The notes under the pieces are model-generated. The model was given only the letters and a program-made list of their open reading frames with translations. It searched no databases and was not told the origin of the DNA. This document shows positions 23,735 through 33,302 of a stretch of DNA of 64,000 nt, piece after piece. Made by a program: the position numbers and the translations under genes. Location of the stretch: contig NZ_OMPD01000014.1 in NCBI RefSeq assembly GCF_900312745.1, forward strand, positions 1,302,001 through 1,366,000, given 5' to 3'. Within the stretch, counting starts at the first letter, position 1, and each line of letters begins with the position of its first letter. Source of the DNA: Aquimarina sp. AU58. Lineage in GTDB: Bacteria; Bacteroidota; Bacteroidia; Flavobacteriales; Flavobacteriaceae.

Positions 23735-25534
23735 ATGACAGCTATAAAAAATATTGCGATAATTGCTCACGTAGATCACGGTAAGACTACGTTGGTAGAT
23801 AAGATTATGTACTATTGTCAATTATTTCGTGAAAACGAAAACACAGGTGATTTAATTTTGGACAATAATGACCTGGAGCGCGAAAGAGGTATTACCATTA
23901 CTTCAAAAAACGTTTCGGTTACTTATAAAGGAACCAAAATTAATATCATAGATACTCCTGGTCACGCCGATTTTGGAGGAGAGGTAGAGCGCGTATTGAA
24001 TATGGCAGATGGAGTACTACTTTTGGTAGATGCTTTTGAAGGGCCTATGCCACAAACTCGTTTTGTACTGCAAAAAGCAATTGACCTTGGGCTAAAACCA
24101 TGTGTTGTGGTTAATAAGGTAGATAAAGAAAACTGTACACCAGACGAAGTACATGAAAAAGTATTTGATCTAATGTTCGAACTTGGTGCAGAAGAATGGC
24201 AATTAGACTTTCCTACAGTATATGGTTCTGCTAAGAATAACTGGATGAGTGATGACTGGAAGAACGAAACAGATAATATCGAACCTCTACTTGATATGGT
24301 AATTGAGCATATTCCTGCTCCGAAAATTGAAGAAGGAACTCCTCAAATGTTGATCACATCGTTAGATTTCTCATCATTTACAGGACGTATTGCTATTGGA
24401 CGTTTACAAAGAGGAACTTTGACAGAAGGGATGCAGGTTTCTTTGGTAAAACGAGACGGAACAATAAAAAAATCTAAAATAAAAGAACTTCACACTTTTG
24501 AAGGCCTTGGAAGAATGAAGGTAGAAAAAGTAGAAGCTGGTGATATTTGTGCACTGGTAGGACTTGAAGGTTTTGAAATTGGAGATACTGTAGCAGATAT
24601 AGAAAATCCCGAAGGATTAAAGACTATTGCTATCGACGAACCTACGATGAGTATGTTGTTTACAATTAATGATTCTCCTTTCTTTGGAAAAGACGGAAAA
24701 TTTGTAACATCCAGACATATTAAAGAAAGATTAGCAAAAGAACTAGAGAAAAATTTAGCGCTTAGAGTTAATGATACAGATAGTGCAGATAAGTTTTTGG
24801 TATTCGGACGAGGTGTACTGCATTTATCAGTATTGATTGAAACCATGCGTCGTGAAGGATATGAATTACAGATAGGACAACCACAAGTAATCATTAAAGA
24901 AATAGATGGTACTAAATGTGAACCAATCGAAGAATTAACTATTGATTTACCTGAGCATGTATCAGGAAAAGCTGTAGAAATGGTAACTATGCGTAAAGGA
25001 GAAATGCTTAGTATGGAAGCCAAAGGAGATCGTATGGTATGTGAATTTATGATACCATCTAGAGGAATTATTGGTTTACGTAATCAATTATTGACAGCAA
25101 CTGCAGGTGAAGCAATTATGGCGCACCGTTTTAAAGAATATCAGCCACTTAAAGGAGATATTCCTGGGCGTATTAATGGTTCATTAGTTTCTATGGAAAA
25201 AGGTTCTGCAATACCATATTCTATTGATAAGTTACAGGATAGAGGGAAATTCTTTGTAGATCCGGGAGAAGATATTTATGAAGGACAGGTGATTGGAGAA
25301 AATTCCAGAGGTGATGATATGACGGTTAATATCACCAAAACAAAGAAATTATCAAATGTACGTTCTTCTGGAGCAGATGATAAGGCTAAAATTGTACCAG
25401 CAATCAAGTTTTCATTAGAAGAAGCTTTAGAATATATCCAAAAAGATGAATACGTAGAAGTTACTCCTAACTTTTTGAGGTTACGTAAAATTTACTTAAC
25501 CGAAGTTGAACGTAAACGAAATAAAATTGTTTAA
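23735..25534 (+). CDS. typA: Ribosome-associated GTPase TypA/BipA
   Basis: TypA is an EF-G-like GTPase that binds ribosomes and helps assembly and stress-time translation. The G motifs are clear: AHVDHGKTTLVDKI (P-loop), RERGITI (switch I), DTPGHADFGGEVERV (G3) and NKVDKENC (G4). The C-terminal TypA-specific region (GRGVLHLSVLIETMRREG, then RGIIGLRNQLLTATAGEA) is complete. The length of 599 matches the family. It is monocistronic, followed by a terminator and a second palindrome. Confidence 0.96.
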   Translation: MTAIKNIAIIAHVDHGKTTLVDKIMYYCQLFRENENTGDLILDNNDLERERGITITSKNVSVTYKGTKINIIDTPGHADFGGEVERVLNMADGVLLLVDAFEGPMPQTRFVLQKAIDLGLKPCVVVNKVDKENCTPDEVHEKVFDLMFELGAEEWQLDFPTVYGSAKNNWMSDDWKNETDNIEPLLDMVIEHIPAPKIEEGTPQMLITSLDFSSFTGRIAIGRLQRGTLTEGMQVSLVKRDGTIKKSKIKELHTFEGLGRMKVEKVEAGDICALVGLEGFEIGDTVADIENPEGLKTIAIDEPTMSMLFTINDSPFFGKDGKFVTSRHIKERLAKELEKNLALRVNDTDSADKFLVFGRGVLHLSVLIETMRREGYELQIGQPQVIIKEIDGTKCEPIEELTIDLPEHVSGKAVEMVTMRKGEMLSMEAKGDRMVCEFMIPSRGIIGLRNQLLTATAGEAIMAHRFKEYQPLKGDIPGRINGSLVSMEKGSAIPYSIDKLQDRGKFFVDPGEDIYEGQVIGENSRGDDMTVNITKTKKLSNVRSSGADDKAKIVPAIKFSLEEALEYIQKDEYVEVTPNFLRLRKIYLTEVERKRNKIV

Positions 25535-25561
25535 ACTCTTTTAAGGTATACATATAAAAAT

Positions 25562-25594
25562 AAAAAACCCCCGAGAACCTCTTGGGGGTTTTTT
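25562..25594 (+). terminator. Terminator of typA
   Basis: AAAAAACCCCC and GGGGGTTTTTT form a perfect 11-bp stem (25562-25572, 25584-25594) with T run-off. Confidence 0.9.
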
Positions 25595-25632
25595 ATTACA
25601 GTAAGTCAAAACTATAACTGGTATTAAAAATA

Positions 25633-25656
25633 AAATCCCGAGTTAACTCGGGATTT
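25633..25656. terminator. Perfect palindrome, possible second terminator
   Basis: AAATCCCGAGTT and its exact reverse complement are joined without a spacer. It forms a GC-containing hairpin with TTAA at the tip, 38 bases after the typA terminator. The T tail is weak. Confidence 0.5.
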
Positions 25657-25670
25657 ATCGTCGATATTTT

Positions 25671-25714
25671 GGGGTATGCATTGGGGTATTTGGGGCTAAT
25701 TCTATATTTTGGGG
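25671..25714 (+). repeat. Four GGGG runs, potential G-quadruplex
   Basis: GGGG occurs at 25671, 25683, 25692 and 25711, each preceded by T, with spacers of 8, 5 and 15 bases. In such AT-rich DNA four 4-G runs in 44 bases stand out. A three- or four-tract quadruplex is possible, but the last loop is long. Confidence 0.45.
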
Positions 25715-25946
25715 CAAATTATTGTATACAATATTTTGTTTGTATAGTACAAATGTAAGAATAATTCCTGTAACTACGCTTGTAAAAAACAACAAAATAT
25801 CGGTAAAATACAATTAATTACGATCAAATACGCAAAAAACATTGTTTTGATACGGTTTTTACTGCTCTTTTGAAGGATCGATACTTAAAGTGTTATTTTT
25901 TAACAGAACTTCAATACTTTTAAGAAATAATTTGAAGTAAAAAATA

Positions 25947-26288
25947 ATGGATCGAGATTTAGAATGGAAAGAATTTATGAATGTAGATATGCGAGTGGGC
26001 ACTATAATACATGTAGAAATTTTTAAAGAAGCACGAAATCCAGCCTATAAAATGATTGTTGATTTTGGCGAATTGGGAGAACGAAAAACCTCTGCGCAGA
26101 TCACGAAACTCTACCAACAACCCGAAGAACTCATAGGAAAACAAGTCATAGCAGTAGTTAATTTTCCGCCAAAACAAATTGCTAATATAATGAGTGAATG
26201 CTTAGTCCTAGGTGCAGTAGGAGAAGATAAAGAAGTAACTTTGTTAAGTCCTGATTTAAAGGTTGAAAATGGATTACGAGTTGGGTAG
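25947..26288 (+). CDS. csaA: CsaA-like tRNA-binding-domain protein
   Basis: This 113-residue protein consists of a single tRNA-binding OB domain, as in the secretion chaperone CsaA. Conserved features include the start MDLEW-type block, VDMRVGTIIHVEIF, NPAYKMIVDFG, TSAQITKLY, VIAVVNFPPKQIA, SECLVLG and the end NGLRVG. The family binds unfolded precursor proteins or tRNA-like RNA; the role in Bacteroidota is untested. It is a single-gene unit. Confidence 0.92.
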   Translation: MDRDLEWKEFMNVDMRVGTIIHVEIFKEARNPAYKMIVDFGELGERKTSAQITKLYQQPEELIGKQVIAVVNFPPKQIANIMSECLVLGAVGEDKEVTLLSPDLKVENGLRVG

Positions 26289-26386
26289 TCACTCTAGGTA
26301 AATGTATTCTTCTTAATGTTTATGTAGAAAACAGATAACAAAATCAACTTGAAACTCTAGATTTATTAAAACATATAGATCTCTTT

Positions 26387-27070
26387 TTACCCTTTTCTTT
26401 GTACCACTTCGAATACCTTATTTCCATCACATTTTAATGTTTTAGAAGGATATTTAAGCAATAATGCATAATCGTGAGTTGCCATAAGTATAGTATTACC
26501 ATTTTTATTGATATCCCGTAGAACTTCCATAACTTCGACAGATGTTTGCGGGTCCAGGTTTCCGGTAGGCTCATCGGCTAATATTAGCTCAGGATCATTA
26601 AGTAATGCTCTGGCAATAGCAATACGTTGTTGTTCTCCTCCTGATAATTGATATGGATATTTAAAATCCTTGGTTTTCATACCTACTTTATCCAATACAT
26701 CATCAATTTTACTGTCCATACCTTTTTCATCTGTCCACCCTGTAGCTTTAAGGACAAATAAAAGGTTACCTTTTACAGTTCTGTCATTAAGCAATTTAAA
26801 ATCCTGAAATACAATACCTAATTTTCTGCGTAAAAAAGGAATTTGATTTTCTTGCAGGGTAGGTAAATCAAAGTCAACAATACTCCCTTCACCTTCTAAC
26901 AAAGGAAGATCCCCGTACAACGTTTTCATGAAACTACTTTTACCTGTACCAGTTTTACCAATAAGATATACAAAATCCCCCTTATTTACTTCTACATTGA
27001 CATCAGAAAGAATTAAGCTTTCGCGTTGATAAATTGAAGCATTTTTGAGGCTTAATACCGTATTAGACAT
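26387..27070 (-). CDS. ftsE: Cell-division ABC ATPase FtsE
   Basis: FtsE with FtsX forms an ABC system that activates periplasmic peptidoglycan hydrolysis at division. Walker A is GKTGTGKS (about residues 38-45), the Q-loop is GIVFQDFKLL, the signature is QLSGGEQQRIAIARAL and Walker B is LILADEPTGNLD. At 227 residues it is the family length. FtsE is closer than generic LolD-like ATPases because of the DFKLLNDRTV stretch, but LolD cannot be excluded by eye. No ftsX is adjacent. Confidence 0.85.
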   Translation of the reverse strand: MSNTVLSLKNASIYQRESLILSDVNVEVNKGDFVYLIGKTGTGKSSFMKTLYGDLPLLEGEGSIVDFDLPTLQENQIPFLRRKLGIVFQDFKLLNDRTVKGNLLFVLKATGWTDEKGMDSKIDDVLDKVGMKTKDFKYPYQLSGGEQQRIAIARALLNDPELILADEPTGNLDPQTSVEVMEVLRDINKNGNTILMATHDYALLLKYPSKTLKCDGNKVFEVVQRKG

Positions 27071-27481
27071 AGTTTATGATTCTGAATTAATATACTTTGG
27101 TAAAAGTAAAAAGTTTTCTGTTAAAAAAATCAGGTATGGAAATAGTTTTTAATAGAATTCATCTAAAACTTTCACTCTAATTAAAAAAGTTTAAACAAGT
27201 TCCTTCACTTTAAACAAATAACAGAGTTTCATAATAAATATTTTAATTTCTAGAAACCCAATACTTCAAATTGAAGCTAAAACTATCAATTTTATTGATC
27301 TGTTTCTGGCAAATTATGCAAAAAGTAAAGTTTTAATATTCATAAAGTATTCACAATTCTAAATTTACTATGTAATTATATCTAAAATATTTCGTTATTA
27401 AAATGAAGATTAGGGTATCTTTAACACAAAATTTATTCGCGGGAAACGATATTTACTTTTTAGATTGTAATACTTACTTAA
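27071..27481. other. 411-base intergenic region before the TPR gene
   Basis: AT-rich DNA between divergent genes. A TATCTTTA at about 27414-27421 could be a weak -7 box. A short frame from 27402 runs into the TPR gene out of phase and looks spurious. Nothing else is seen. Confidence 0.4.
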
Positions 27482-30400
27482 ATGAACAAATACATCACCT
27501 CGATGCTTTTTGTGATTGTTCTGTCTACATATATGTCTGCACAGCAATCCGCAATTTACACCAATGAATTAGTACTGTATAATCAGGCTCTCGAATTGTA
27601 TAATAATAAACAATTTCTGGCCGCTCAAAACCTATTTGATAAGGTTAAAGATGCCTCTACAGATGAAAATATTGATGCTGATTGTACTTATTATATTGCA
27701 AATTGTGCAGTATGGTTAAATCAAAAAGGAGCAGATCAACTTTTAGAAGATTTTGTAGTACAATACCCTACAAGTATTAAGCGTAATGCAGCATACCTTG
27801 ATGCAGCAACATACTATTTTGATAATGGTAAGTATGCATACGCACGTAAATGGTATGACAAAGTTGATGAAGGTAATTTAGGCCGAGCAGAAAAGGAGAA
27901 ATATAATTTTAATAATGGGTATGCCTATTTCAAAATTCAACGATTTAACGAAGCGAAGAAATTTTTAAATCGCGTAGAAGATTCTCCAGAGTATAGCGCT
28001 AAAGCAAAATACTATCTCGGATTTATAGCCTACGAAGGAGATAATTATAAAGAGGCTGATAAATTGTTTGATGAAGTAAAAGATCTTGATCAATACAATA
28101 AGAATTTATCGTATTTCCAGAGTGACATGAATTTCAAATCAGGAAATTTCGAAGAAGCAATTAATGAAGGATTGGTACAATTACCTAAATCGAAACGTTC
28201 AGAAAGATCAGAGTTAAATAAAATTATAGGAGAGAGTTATTTTAACCTTGGTCAGTATGATAAAGCAATTCCATATCTTAAAGAGTATAAAGGACGAAAA
28301 GGCAAATGGAACAATACAGATTACTATTTATTGGGTTATGCGTATTATAAACAAGGAGCGTATGAGAATGCAATTTCAGAATTTAATAAAATTGTAGATG
28401 GGCGTAATGCTACTGCCCAAAATGCATATTATCACCTGGCAGAATCTTATCTTAAAACAGATCAAAAACAGCAAGCACTAAATGCTTTTAAAAATGCTTC
28501 AGAAATGGATTTTGAAGCTAAAATCAAGGAAGATGCTACCTATAACTATGCAAAATTGAGCTATGAAATAGGAAACTCTTTCGAGAGTGCTCCAAAAGTT
28601 TTGCTATCCTATTTAGATCAATACCCTAACACAGAATTTGAAGAAGAGATCAAAGAACTACTGATCAGTTCGTATATCACATCAAAGAATTATAAAGAAG
28701 CGATGGATCTGCTCGAAGGAAGTAGAAACTTTGCAGATAAAGAAGTATATCAAAAAGTAGCTTTTTACCGTGGGATAGAATTGTATTCTGAAAATGATTA
28801 TCCAGAAGCAATAGTCTATTTTGATAAATCTCTAAAAGAACAAGTAGATCCTGCATTTACAGCAAAAGCTATATACTGGAAAGCCGAAAGTGATTACTTA
28901 CTAAACAATTTTGATGATGCTTTAATTGGATTTAAACAATTTCAAGGCAGTACAGGAGCGTCATCGACTAGTGAGTATGAACATATAGATTATAATTTGG
29001 GGTATACTTATTTCAAGCTGAAACAATATCCCCAGGCGGCTCAATATTTTGAAACGTTCTCTAAAAGTAACCAAGCCGATGAAGCAAGACAAACAGATAC
29101 CTATCTAAGATTAGGAGATAGCCATTTTATTTCTAGTAAATACTGGCCGGCAATGGAAGCCTATAACCTGGCAATTAAAAAGAATGGACCAGATTCTGAT
29201 TATGCACATTATCAAAAAGCAATTAGTTATGGCTTTGTAAATAAGCATAATAAAAAAATCCAAGACCTAGAAATGTTCTTAAAAATGTACCCAAGATCCA
29301 CATATCGGGATGATGCTATGTTTGCTCTTGGCGATGTGTATGTTTCCGAAAATAAAACACAGCGAGGTATTGATGCTTATGATCGTCTAATTAGAGATGT
29401 ACCCAGAAGTTCATATGTGCCAAAAGCATTGCTAAAGCAAGGACTAATTTATTATAATGGAAATCAAGGAGACAGAGCTTTGTCTAAATTTAAAAAGGTA
29501 GTTGCAGAATATCCCGGTACTGATGAAGCAATCCAGGCTGTGAACACTGCAAGATTAATCTACGTAGATTTAGGAAGAACAAATGAGTATGCTAGTTGGG
29601 TAAAAGGATTAAGTTTTGTAGATGTTAGTGATGCCGATCTGGATAATACGGCTTTTGAAGCTGCAGAAAAACAGTTTGTAGAAAATAATGATAATGGTGC
29701 GATTAGCGGTTTTGAGAAATACCTCAGTGAATTCCCTAATGGTTTGCACGCTCTTAAAAGTCATTTTCACCTGGCGCAGCTGTATTTCAAGAAAGGAAAT
29801 AAAGATGCAACAATCCCACATTACGAATTTGTATTGCAACAGGATAGAACCGAGTTTACAGAACAAGCACTGGCAAGACTCTCACAAGTATATCTGGAGA
29901 ATCGTAAATATGAAAAAGCAATCCCAGTGTTAGAACGTTTAGAAAGTGATGCCGATTATCCACAAAATATTATTTTTGCACAATCTAATTTGATGAAGTC
30001 TTATTATCAATTGTTGAATTATCAAAAAACTATCGAATATGCTGATAAGGTTTTGGCGAATCCAAAAATTCAAAATGATGTAAAAAGTGATGCTAAGATT
30101 TTTACTGCCCGCGCAGCATTTAAGACTGTAGATATGCAACGTGCAAAGAGAGCATATGCCGAGGTACAAAAAATTGCTACAGGAGAATTGGCTGCCGAAG
30201 CATTATACTATAATGCATATTTTAAAAACCTAGATGGAAACTACAAGGTTTCTAATGAAACCATTCAAAAATTGTCTAAAGATTTTCCCGGATATCGATT
30301 ATATGGTTCTAAAGGACTGGTACTTATGGCCAAAAACTTTTACGGACTTAAAGATGCGTATCAAGCCACATATATTTTGGAAAGTGTAACTAAAAATTTT

Positions 30401-30499
30401 ACCGATTTTCCCGAGGTAATCGATGAAGCACAAACCGAACTAAGAAAAATCAAAGCCGAAGAGGCAAAAACAAATTCATCCATCCAAACCGAACAGTAA
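27482..30499 (+). CDS. Large secreted tetratricopeptide-repeat protein
   Basis: This 1005-residue protein has a signal peptide (about 1-21, ending MSAQ) followed by TPR and TPR-like helical repeats to the C-terminus. Typical repeat cores are YNFNNGYAYFKIQRFNEAKKF, YYLLGYAYYKQGAYENAIS, YNLGYTYFKLKQYPQAAQYF and MKSYYQLLNYQKTIEYADK. It lies 80 bases upstream of an outer-membrane barrel gene, a pairing I recall as common in Flavobacteriia. It probably acts as a periplasmic scaffold for that barrel or for outer-membrane assembly (inference). Confidence 0.9.
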   Translation: MNKYITSMLFVIVLSTYMSAQQSAIYTNELVLYNQALELYNNKQFLAAQNLFDKVKDASTDENIDADCTYYIANCAVWLNQKGADQLLEDFVVQYPTSIKRNAAYLDAATYYFDNGKYAYARKWYDKVDEGNLGRAEKEKYNFNNGYAYFKIQRFNEAKKFLNRVEDSPEYSAKAKYYLGFIAYEGDNYKEADKLFDEVKDLDQYNKNLSYFQSDMNFKSGNFEEAINEGLVQLPKSKRSERSELNKIIGESYFNLGQYDKAIPYLKEYKGRKGKWNNTDYYLLGYAYYKQGAYENAISEFNKIVDGRNATAQNAYYHLAESYLKTDQKQQALNAFKNASEMDFEAKIKEDATYNYAKLSYEIGNSFESAPKVLLSYLDQYPNTEFEEEIKELLISSYITSKNYKEAMDLLEGSRNFADKEVYQKVAFYRGIELYSENDYPEAIVYFDKSLKEQVDPAFTAKAIYWKAESDYLLNNFDDALIGFKQFQGSTGASSTSEYEHIDYNLGYTYFKLKQYPQAAQYFETFSKSNQADEARQTDTYLRLGDSHFISSKYWPAMEAYNLAIKKNGPDSDYAHYQKAISYGFVNKHNKKIQDLEMFLKMYPRSTYRDDAMFALGDVYVSENKTQRGIDAYDRLIRDVPRSSYVPKALLKQGLIYYNGNQGDRALSKFKKVVAEYPGTDEAIQAVNTARLIYVDLGRTNEYASWVKGLSFVDVSDADLDNTAFEAAEKQFVENNDNGAISGFEKYLSEFPNGLHALKSHFHLAQLYFKKGNKDATIPHYEFVLQQDRTEFTEQALARLSQVYLENRKYEKAIPVLERLESDADYPQNIIFAQSNLMKSYYQLLNYQKTIEYADKVLANPKIQNDVKSDAKIFTARAAFKTVDMQRAKRAYAEVQKIATGELAAEALYYNAYFKNLDGNYKVSNETIQKLSKDFPGYRLYGSKGLVLMAKNFYGLKDAYQATYILESVTKNFTDFPEVIDEAQTELRKIKAEEAKTNSSIQTEQ

Positions 30500-30555
30500 T
30501 AATCAGTTAGTAAAACGAGTTGTATTGTATGTTTACATATTTTAAGAAATTGAAT

Positions 30556-30588
30556 AGACCTCACAGGTCTTCAAGACCTATGAGGTCT
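30556..30588. repeat. REP-like palindrome, copy 2, containing a start codon
   Basis: AGACCTCACAGGTCTT pairs with AAGACCTATGAGGTCT, 16-bp arms with a single mismatch. At the mismatch the usual CCTGTGAGG of the other copies reads CCTATGAGG, so the right arm carries the ATG (30580) that opens the best signal peptide of the following gene. Confidence 0.78.
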
Positions 30589-32307
30589 AGAGTGTTACTT
30601 TTTGTGTCAATTTTTATAATTGGAATAAAGGGCGTTGCCCAGGAAAAAGAAAATGAAACCCTGGATACAGAACGTGTGGTTATTGTAAAAGCATACACAC
30701 CAACAATTAGTGATGCATTTAAAGTAAAATCTACTCCCGTTCTTAATGATTCTGTGACACAGCAGAAAAAGCAAATACGATATAGTATTTTTTCAGTACC
30801 AGTAGCATCTACATACACACCTGCAAAAGGAAGAGCCGCCAATATCGATAGACCAAAACCCATAGATATCTATGATAACTATGCTACACTAGGATTTGGG
30901 AATTTTACATCGGTTCTTGCAGAGTTTTACAGTAATTTTCAACTTAACCGATCAGATAATATTGGATTGTATTTGCACCATAACTCATCACAAGGAGGTA
31001 TAGAAGAAGTGCAATTAGATGATAAATTTTATAATACCTTTTTAGATCTTAATTATACATCTCGTACAAGAGATTATACATATGGGATAGAAGTAGGAGC
31101 AGAACACCAATTATATAATTGGTATGGATTACCAGATATTCCTTCATTAACACAAGAACAGATTAATGCAATTGATCCACAACAGAGTTATTTTGGAGCA
31201 AAACTAGGAGGGAAACTTCAATTTGATGATCTGTATTTTAAGAAAGCTGTGTTAAACTATAGATATTTTGGTGATGCTTTAAGCTCTGTAGAACACCATG
31301 TGATAGCAAAACCTACTTTTGAGTTCGAAATAGGAGATAACCTAATCACAACTAATTTTATTGCAGATTATTTAAAAGGAAGTTTCGATCGTGATCTTGC
31401 GTTCCAAACGCCTAACGAATATGGTATTTTAAATGTTGGAGTTAACCCAAGTCTTGTGATATTAAGAGATAATCTTACTGTAAATCTTGGGGCAGCAGTA
31501 TATTATAGTATTGATACAGAAAATAGTGATAATGATTTCTTTATTTATCCCAAAGTAACTGCTTCCTATAGATTATTAGAAGAAGCTGTTATTGCTTATG
31601 GTGGACTTGAAGGTGATTTACAACAAAATACATACCGGGATGCGGTACAAAAAAATCCTTTTGTATCTCCTACTTTGGTCATAGAACCTACAAACATGTT
31701 GTATGATGCGTATATAGGATTAAAAGGAAAAATATCTGATGTAGTGAGTTATAACTTTAGAGGAAGTTATATTTCAGAAGATGAAAAACCTTTATTTGTT
31801 AATAATGTTAGACCAACATTACAACGAGAAGGGTTTGATTACGGAAACTCATTCTCGTATCGCTATGACGATGTTAATACCTTAATAGGGTATGGAGAGT
31901 TAAATTTTGAAATTAGCAAAAAATTTAAGCTAGGAGCTTCTGGAGAATATTTTAATTATAGCTCAGAAGACGAACAAGAAGCATGGAACCTCCCTGAACT
32001 AAAAGCTTCAGTACTTATGGATTACCAAATCAATAAAAAATGGTACATAGGTGCACAGTTGTTTTATGTTGGTGAACGAAAAGATATTAATAATCAAGTC
32101 GTTTCTTTACCTACAGTTCCAGAATCTATTGTAACTCTGGATTCTTATTTTGACGCTAATGTAAATTTGGGATATCGATTAAGTGATAAACTATCTTTCT
32201 TCATTAAAGGAAACAATCTGGCAGGAGATAATTATGAACGTTGGGTAAATTTCCCGGTTCAGGATATACAAGTTTTAGGAGGAGTTATGTATAAATTTAA
32301 CTACTAA
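30580..32307 (+). CDS. Outer-membrane beta-barrel protein (TonB-receptor-like, no plug seen)
   Basis: This protein has about 576 residues. Starting at the ATG in the REP palindrome gives a normal signal peptide (RSRVLLFVSIFIIGIKGVAQ); an ATG at 30529 in the same frame would add 17 basic residues and read through the palindrome. After a TERVVIVKAYTPTISDAFKVK segment the protein is a long series of amphipathic strands ending in the aromatic VMYKFNY, as in outer-membrane barrels. I see no TonB box or plug domain. It is probably co-transcribed with the TPR gene. Receptor or assembly factor; substrate unknown. Confidence 0.8.
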   Translation: MRSRVLLFVSIFIIGIKGVAQEKENETLDTERVVIVKAYTPTISDAFKVKSTPVLNDSVTQQKKQIRYSIFSVPVASTYTPAKGRAANIDRPKPIDIYDNYATLGFGNFTSVLAEFYSNFQLNRSDNIGLYLHHNSSQGGIEEVQLDDKFYNTFLDLNYTSRTRDYTYGIEVGAEHQLYNWYGLPDIPSLTQEQINAIDPQQSYFGAKLGGKLQFDDLYFKKAVLNYRYFGDALSSVEHHVIAKPTFEFEIGDNLITTNFIADYLKGSFDRDLAFQTPNEYGILNVGVNPSLVILRDNLTVNLGAAVYYSIDTENSDNDFFIYPKVTASYRLLEEAVIAYGGLEGDLQQNTYRDAVQKNPFVSPTLVIEPTNMLYDAYIGLKGKISDVVSYNFRGSYISEDEKPLFVNNVRPTLQREGFDYGNSFSYRYDDVNTLIGYGELNFEISKKFKLGASGEYFNYSSEDEQEAWNLPELKASVLMDYQINKKWYIGAQLFYVGERKDINNQVVSLPTVPESIVTLDSYFDANVNLGYRLSDKLSFFIKGNNLAGDNYERWVNFPVQDIQVLGGVMYKFNY

Positions 32308-32355
32308 ATTTAACCTAGAATTAGATAAATTTAAAATTTTTGGTACCTTATAGTA

Positions 32356-32410
32356 ATAAAAAAACCAATTGTTTATTCATATATTGGATATATTGATTTG
32401 GTTTTTTTAT
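32356..32410 (+). terminator. Terminator of the TPR-barrel operon
   Basis: ATAAAAAAACCAA and TTGGTTTTTTTAT form a 13-bp stem with an AT-rich interior that can also pair partly. Confidence 0.6.
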
Positions 32411-32489
32411 CAATGATATCTGGTTAATCGGTTGATTAACATATTGCTATCGGTATAGTTTTTGTAGTTGTTTAGATAAAATAAAACTT

Positions 32490-33302
32490 ATGAAAGGTAC
32501 TTTACTTCTTATTTTTTACCTGTTTTCTATAGGTATGTTTTCCCAGGATAATTTTAAACTCTATTATGAAGAAACAGAAAATGGGTTTAAGATTTTGGCA
32601 GATAATGATGAATATACTCCGGTATCTGCAAAAATAGATTTCAGGTTAGAAAACCTAACATCTACTAATGGTAGTGATAAAGTTTTTGTAGTACCGGCAA
32701 AAACAAAAAGACATACGATTACAGATCTAAAGGTAATTGATAGAAAAAAACGCATAAAACTGGGATACGAATCTATCTATAATCATGGGGATCATAACCA
32801 AAAAAAATACGATACCAGTTTTAAATATTACTTACCTTTTAAAAAAGGAGAAGAATATTGGTTATCTCAGGGATATAACGGAGCTACTTCTCACCAAAAT
32901 GAAAATGCATTAGATTTTAAAATGCCTGTAGGAACTAAGGTTTATGCAGCACGAGAAGGAGTAGTTGTAGATATCGAAGAAAGTTTTAGTAAAAGTTGCA
33001 CTTCTGCAGATTGTGCCAAGTATAATAATTTTATTCTTATTTATCATAGCGATGGTACTTTTGCCGAGTATACCCATATTAAAAAAAATGGAGCACAGGT
33101 AAACATCGGTGATCAGGTAAAGATAGGTCAATTTATTGGGTATAGCGGTGATGTTGGTTGGGCTACAGGGCCACATTTACACTTCATTGTATTTTTTCAA
33201 AGACTAAAAGAAAGAATTACCTTAAAAACGAAATTCCTAACCGGAAACGGAAAACAGGCTATTGCACTTAAAGAAAAAGAAAAGTATCGCAGAGAATATT
33301 AA
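32490..33302 (+). CDS. M23-family (LytM-like) peptidase
   Basis: This 270-residue exported protein starts with a signal peptide (KGTLLLIFYLFSIGMFSQ). The C-terminal M23 domain runs from about residue 125: SHQNENALDF supplies the first zinc His and Asp with the wider H-x6-D spacing of this subgroup, then GTKVYAAREGVVVDI, YTHI and the catalytic GPHLHF. A Cys pair in SCTSADCAK may be disulphide-bonded. It likely cuts peptidoglycan cross-links or another peptide in the periplasm. It has no operon partner. Confidence 0.88.
   Translation: MKGTLLLIFYLFSIGMFSQDNFKLYYEETENGFKILADNDEYTPVSAKIDFRLENLTSTNGSDKVFVVPAKTKRHTITDLKVIDRKKRIKLGYESIYNHGDHNQKKYDTSFKYYLPFKKGEEYWLSQGYNGATSHQNENALDFKMPVGTKVYAAREGVVVDIEESFSKSCTSADCAKYNNFILIYHSDGTFAEYTHIKKNGAQVNIGDQVKIGQFIGYSGDVGWATGPHLHFIVFFQRLKERITLKTKFLTGNGKQAIALKEKEKYRREY

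Larger units (their letters stand above)
25595..25946. other. Intergenic region between typA and csaA with palindromes and G runs
   Basis: It holds a 24-base perfect palindrome (25633-25656), four GGGG runs (25671-25714) and a 12-base palindrome ATTGTATACAAT (25723-25734). No coding sequence is recognisable. Confidence 0.5.

Noticed and set aside
24490..25023. 177-codon ORF antisense to typA
   Set aside because: It is a shadow of the strongly coding typA frame on the other strand; no independent start signals or family features.
27093..27108. TACTTTG followed by AAAGTA upstream of ftsE
   Set aside because: Arm is incomplete and spacing differs from the operator pair.
27402..27561. Short frame running into the TPR gene out of phase
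   Set aside because: It overlaps the signal peptide of the TPR gene in another frame and has no motif.
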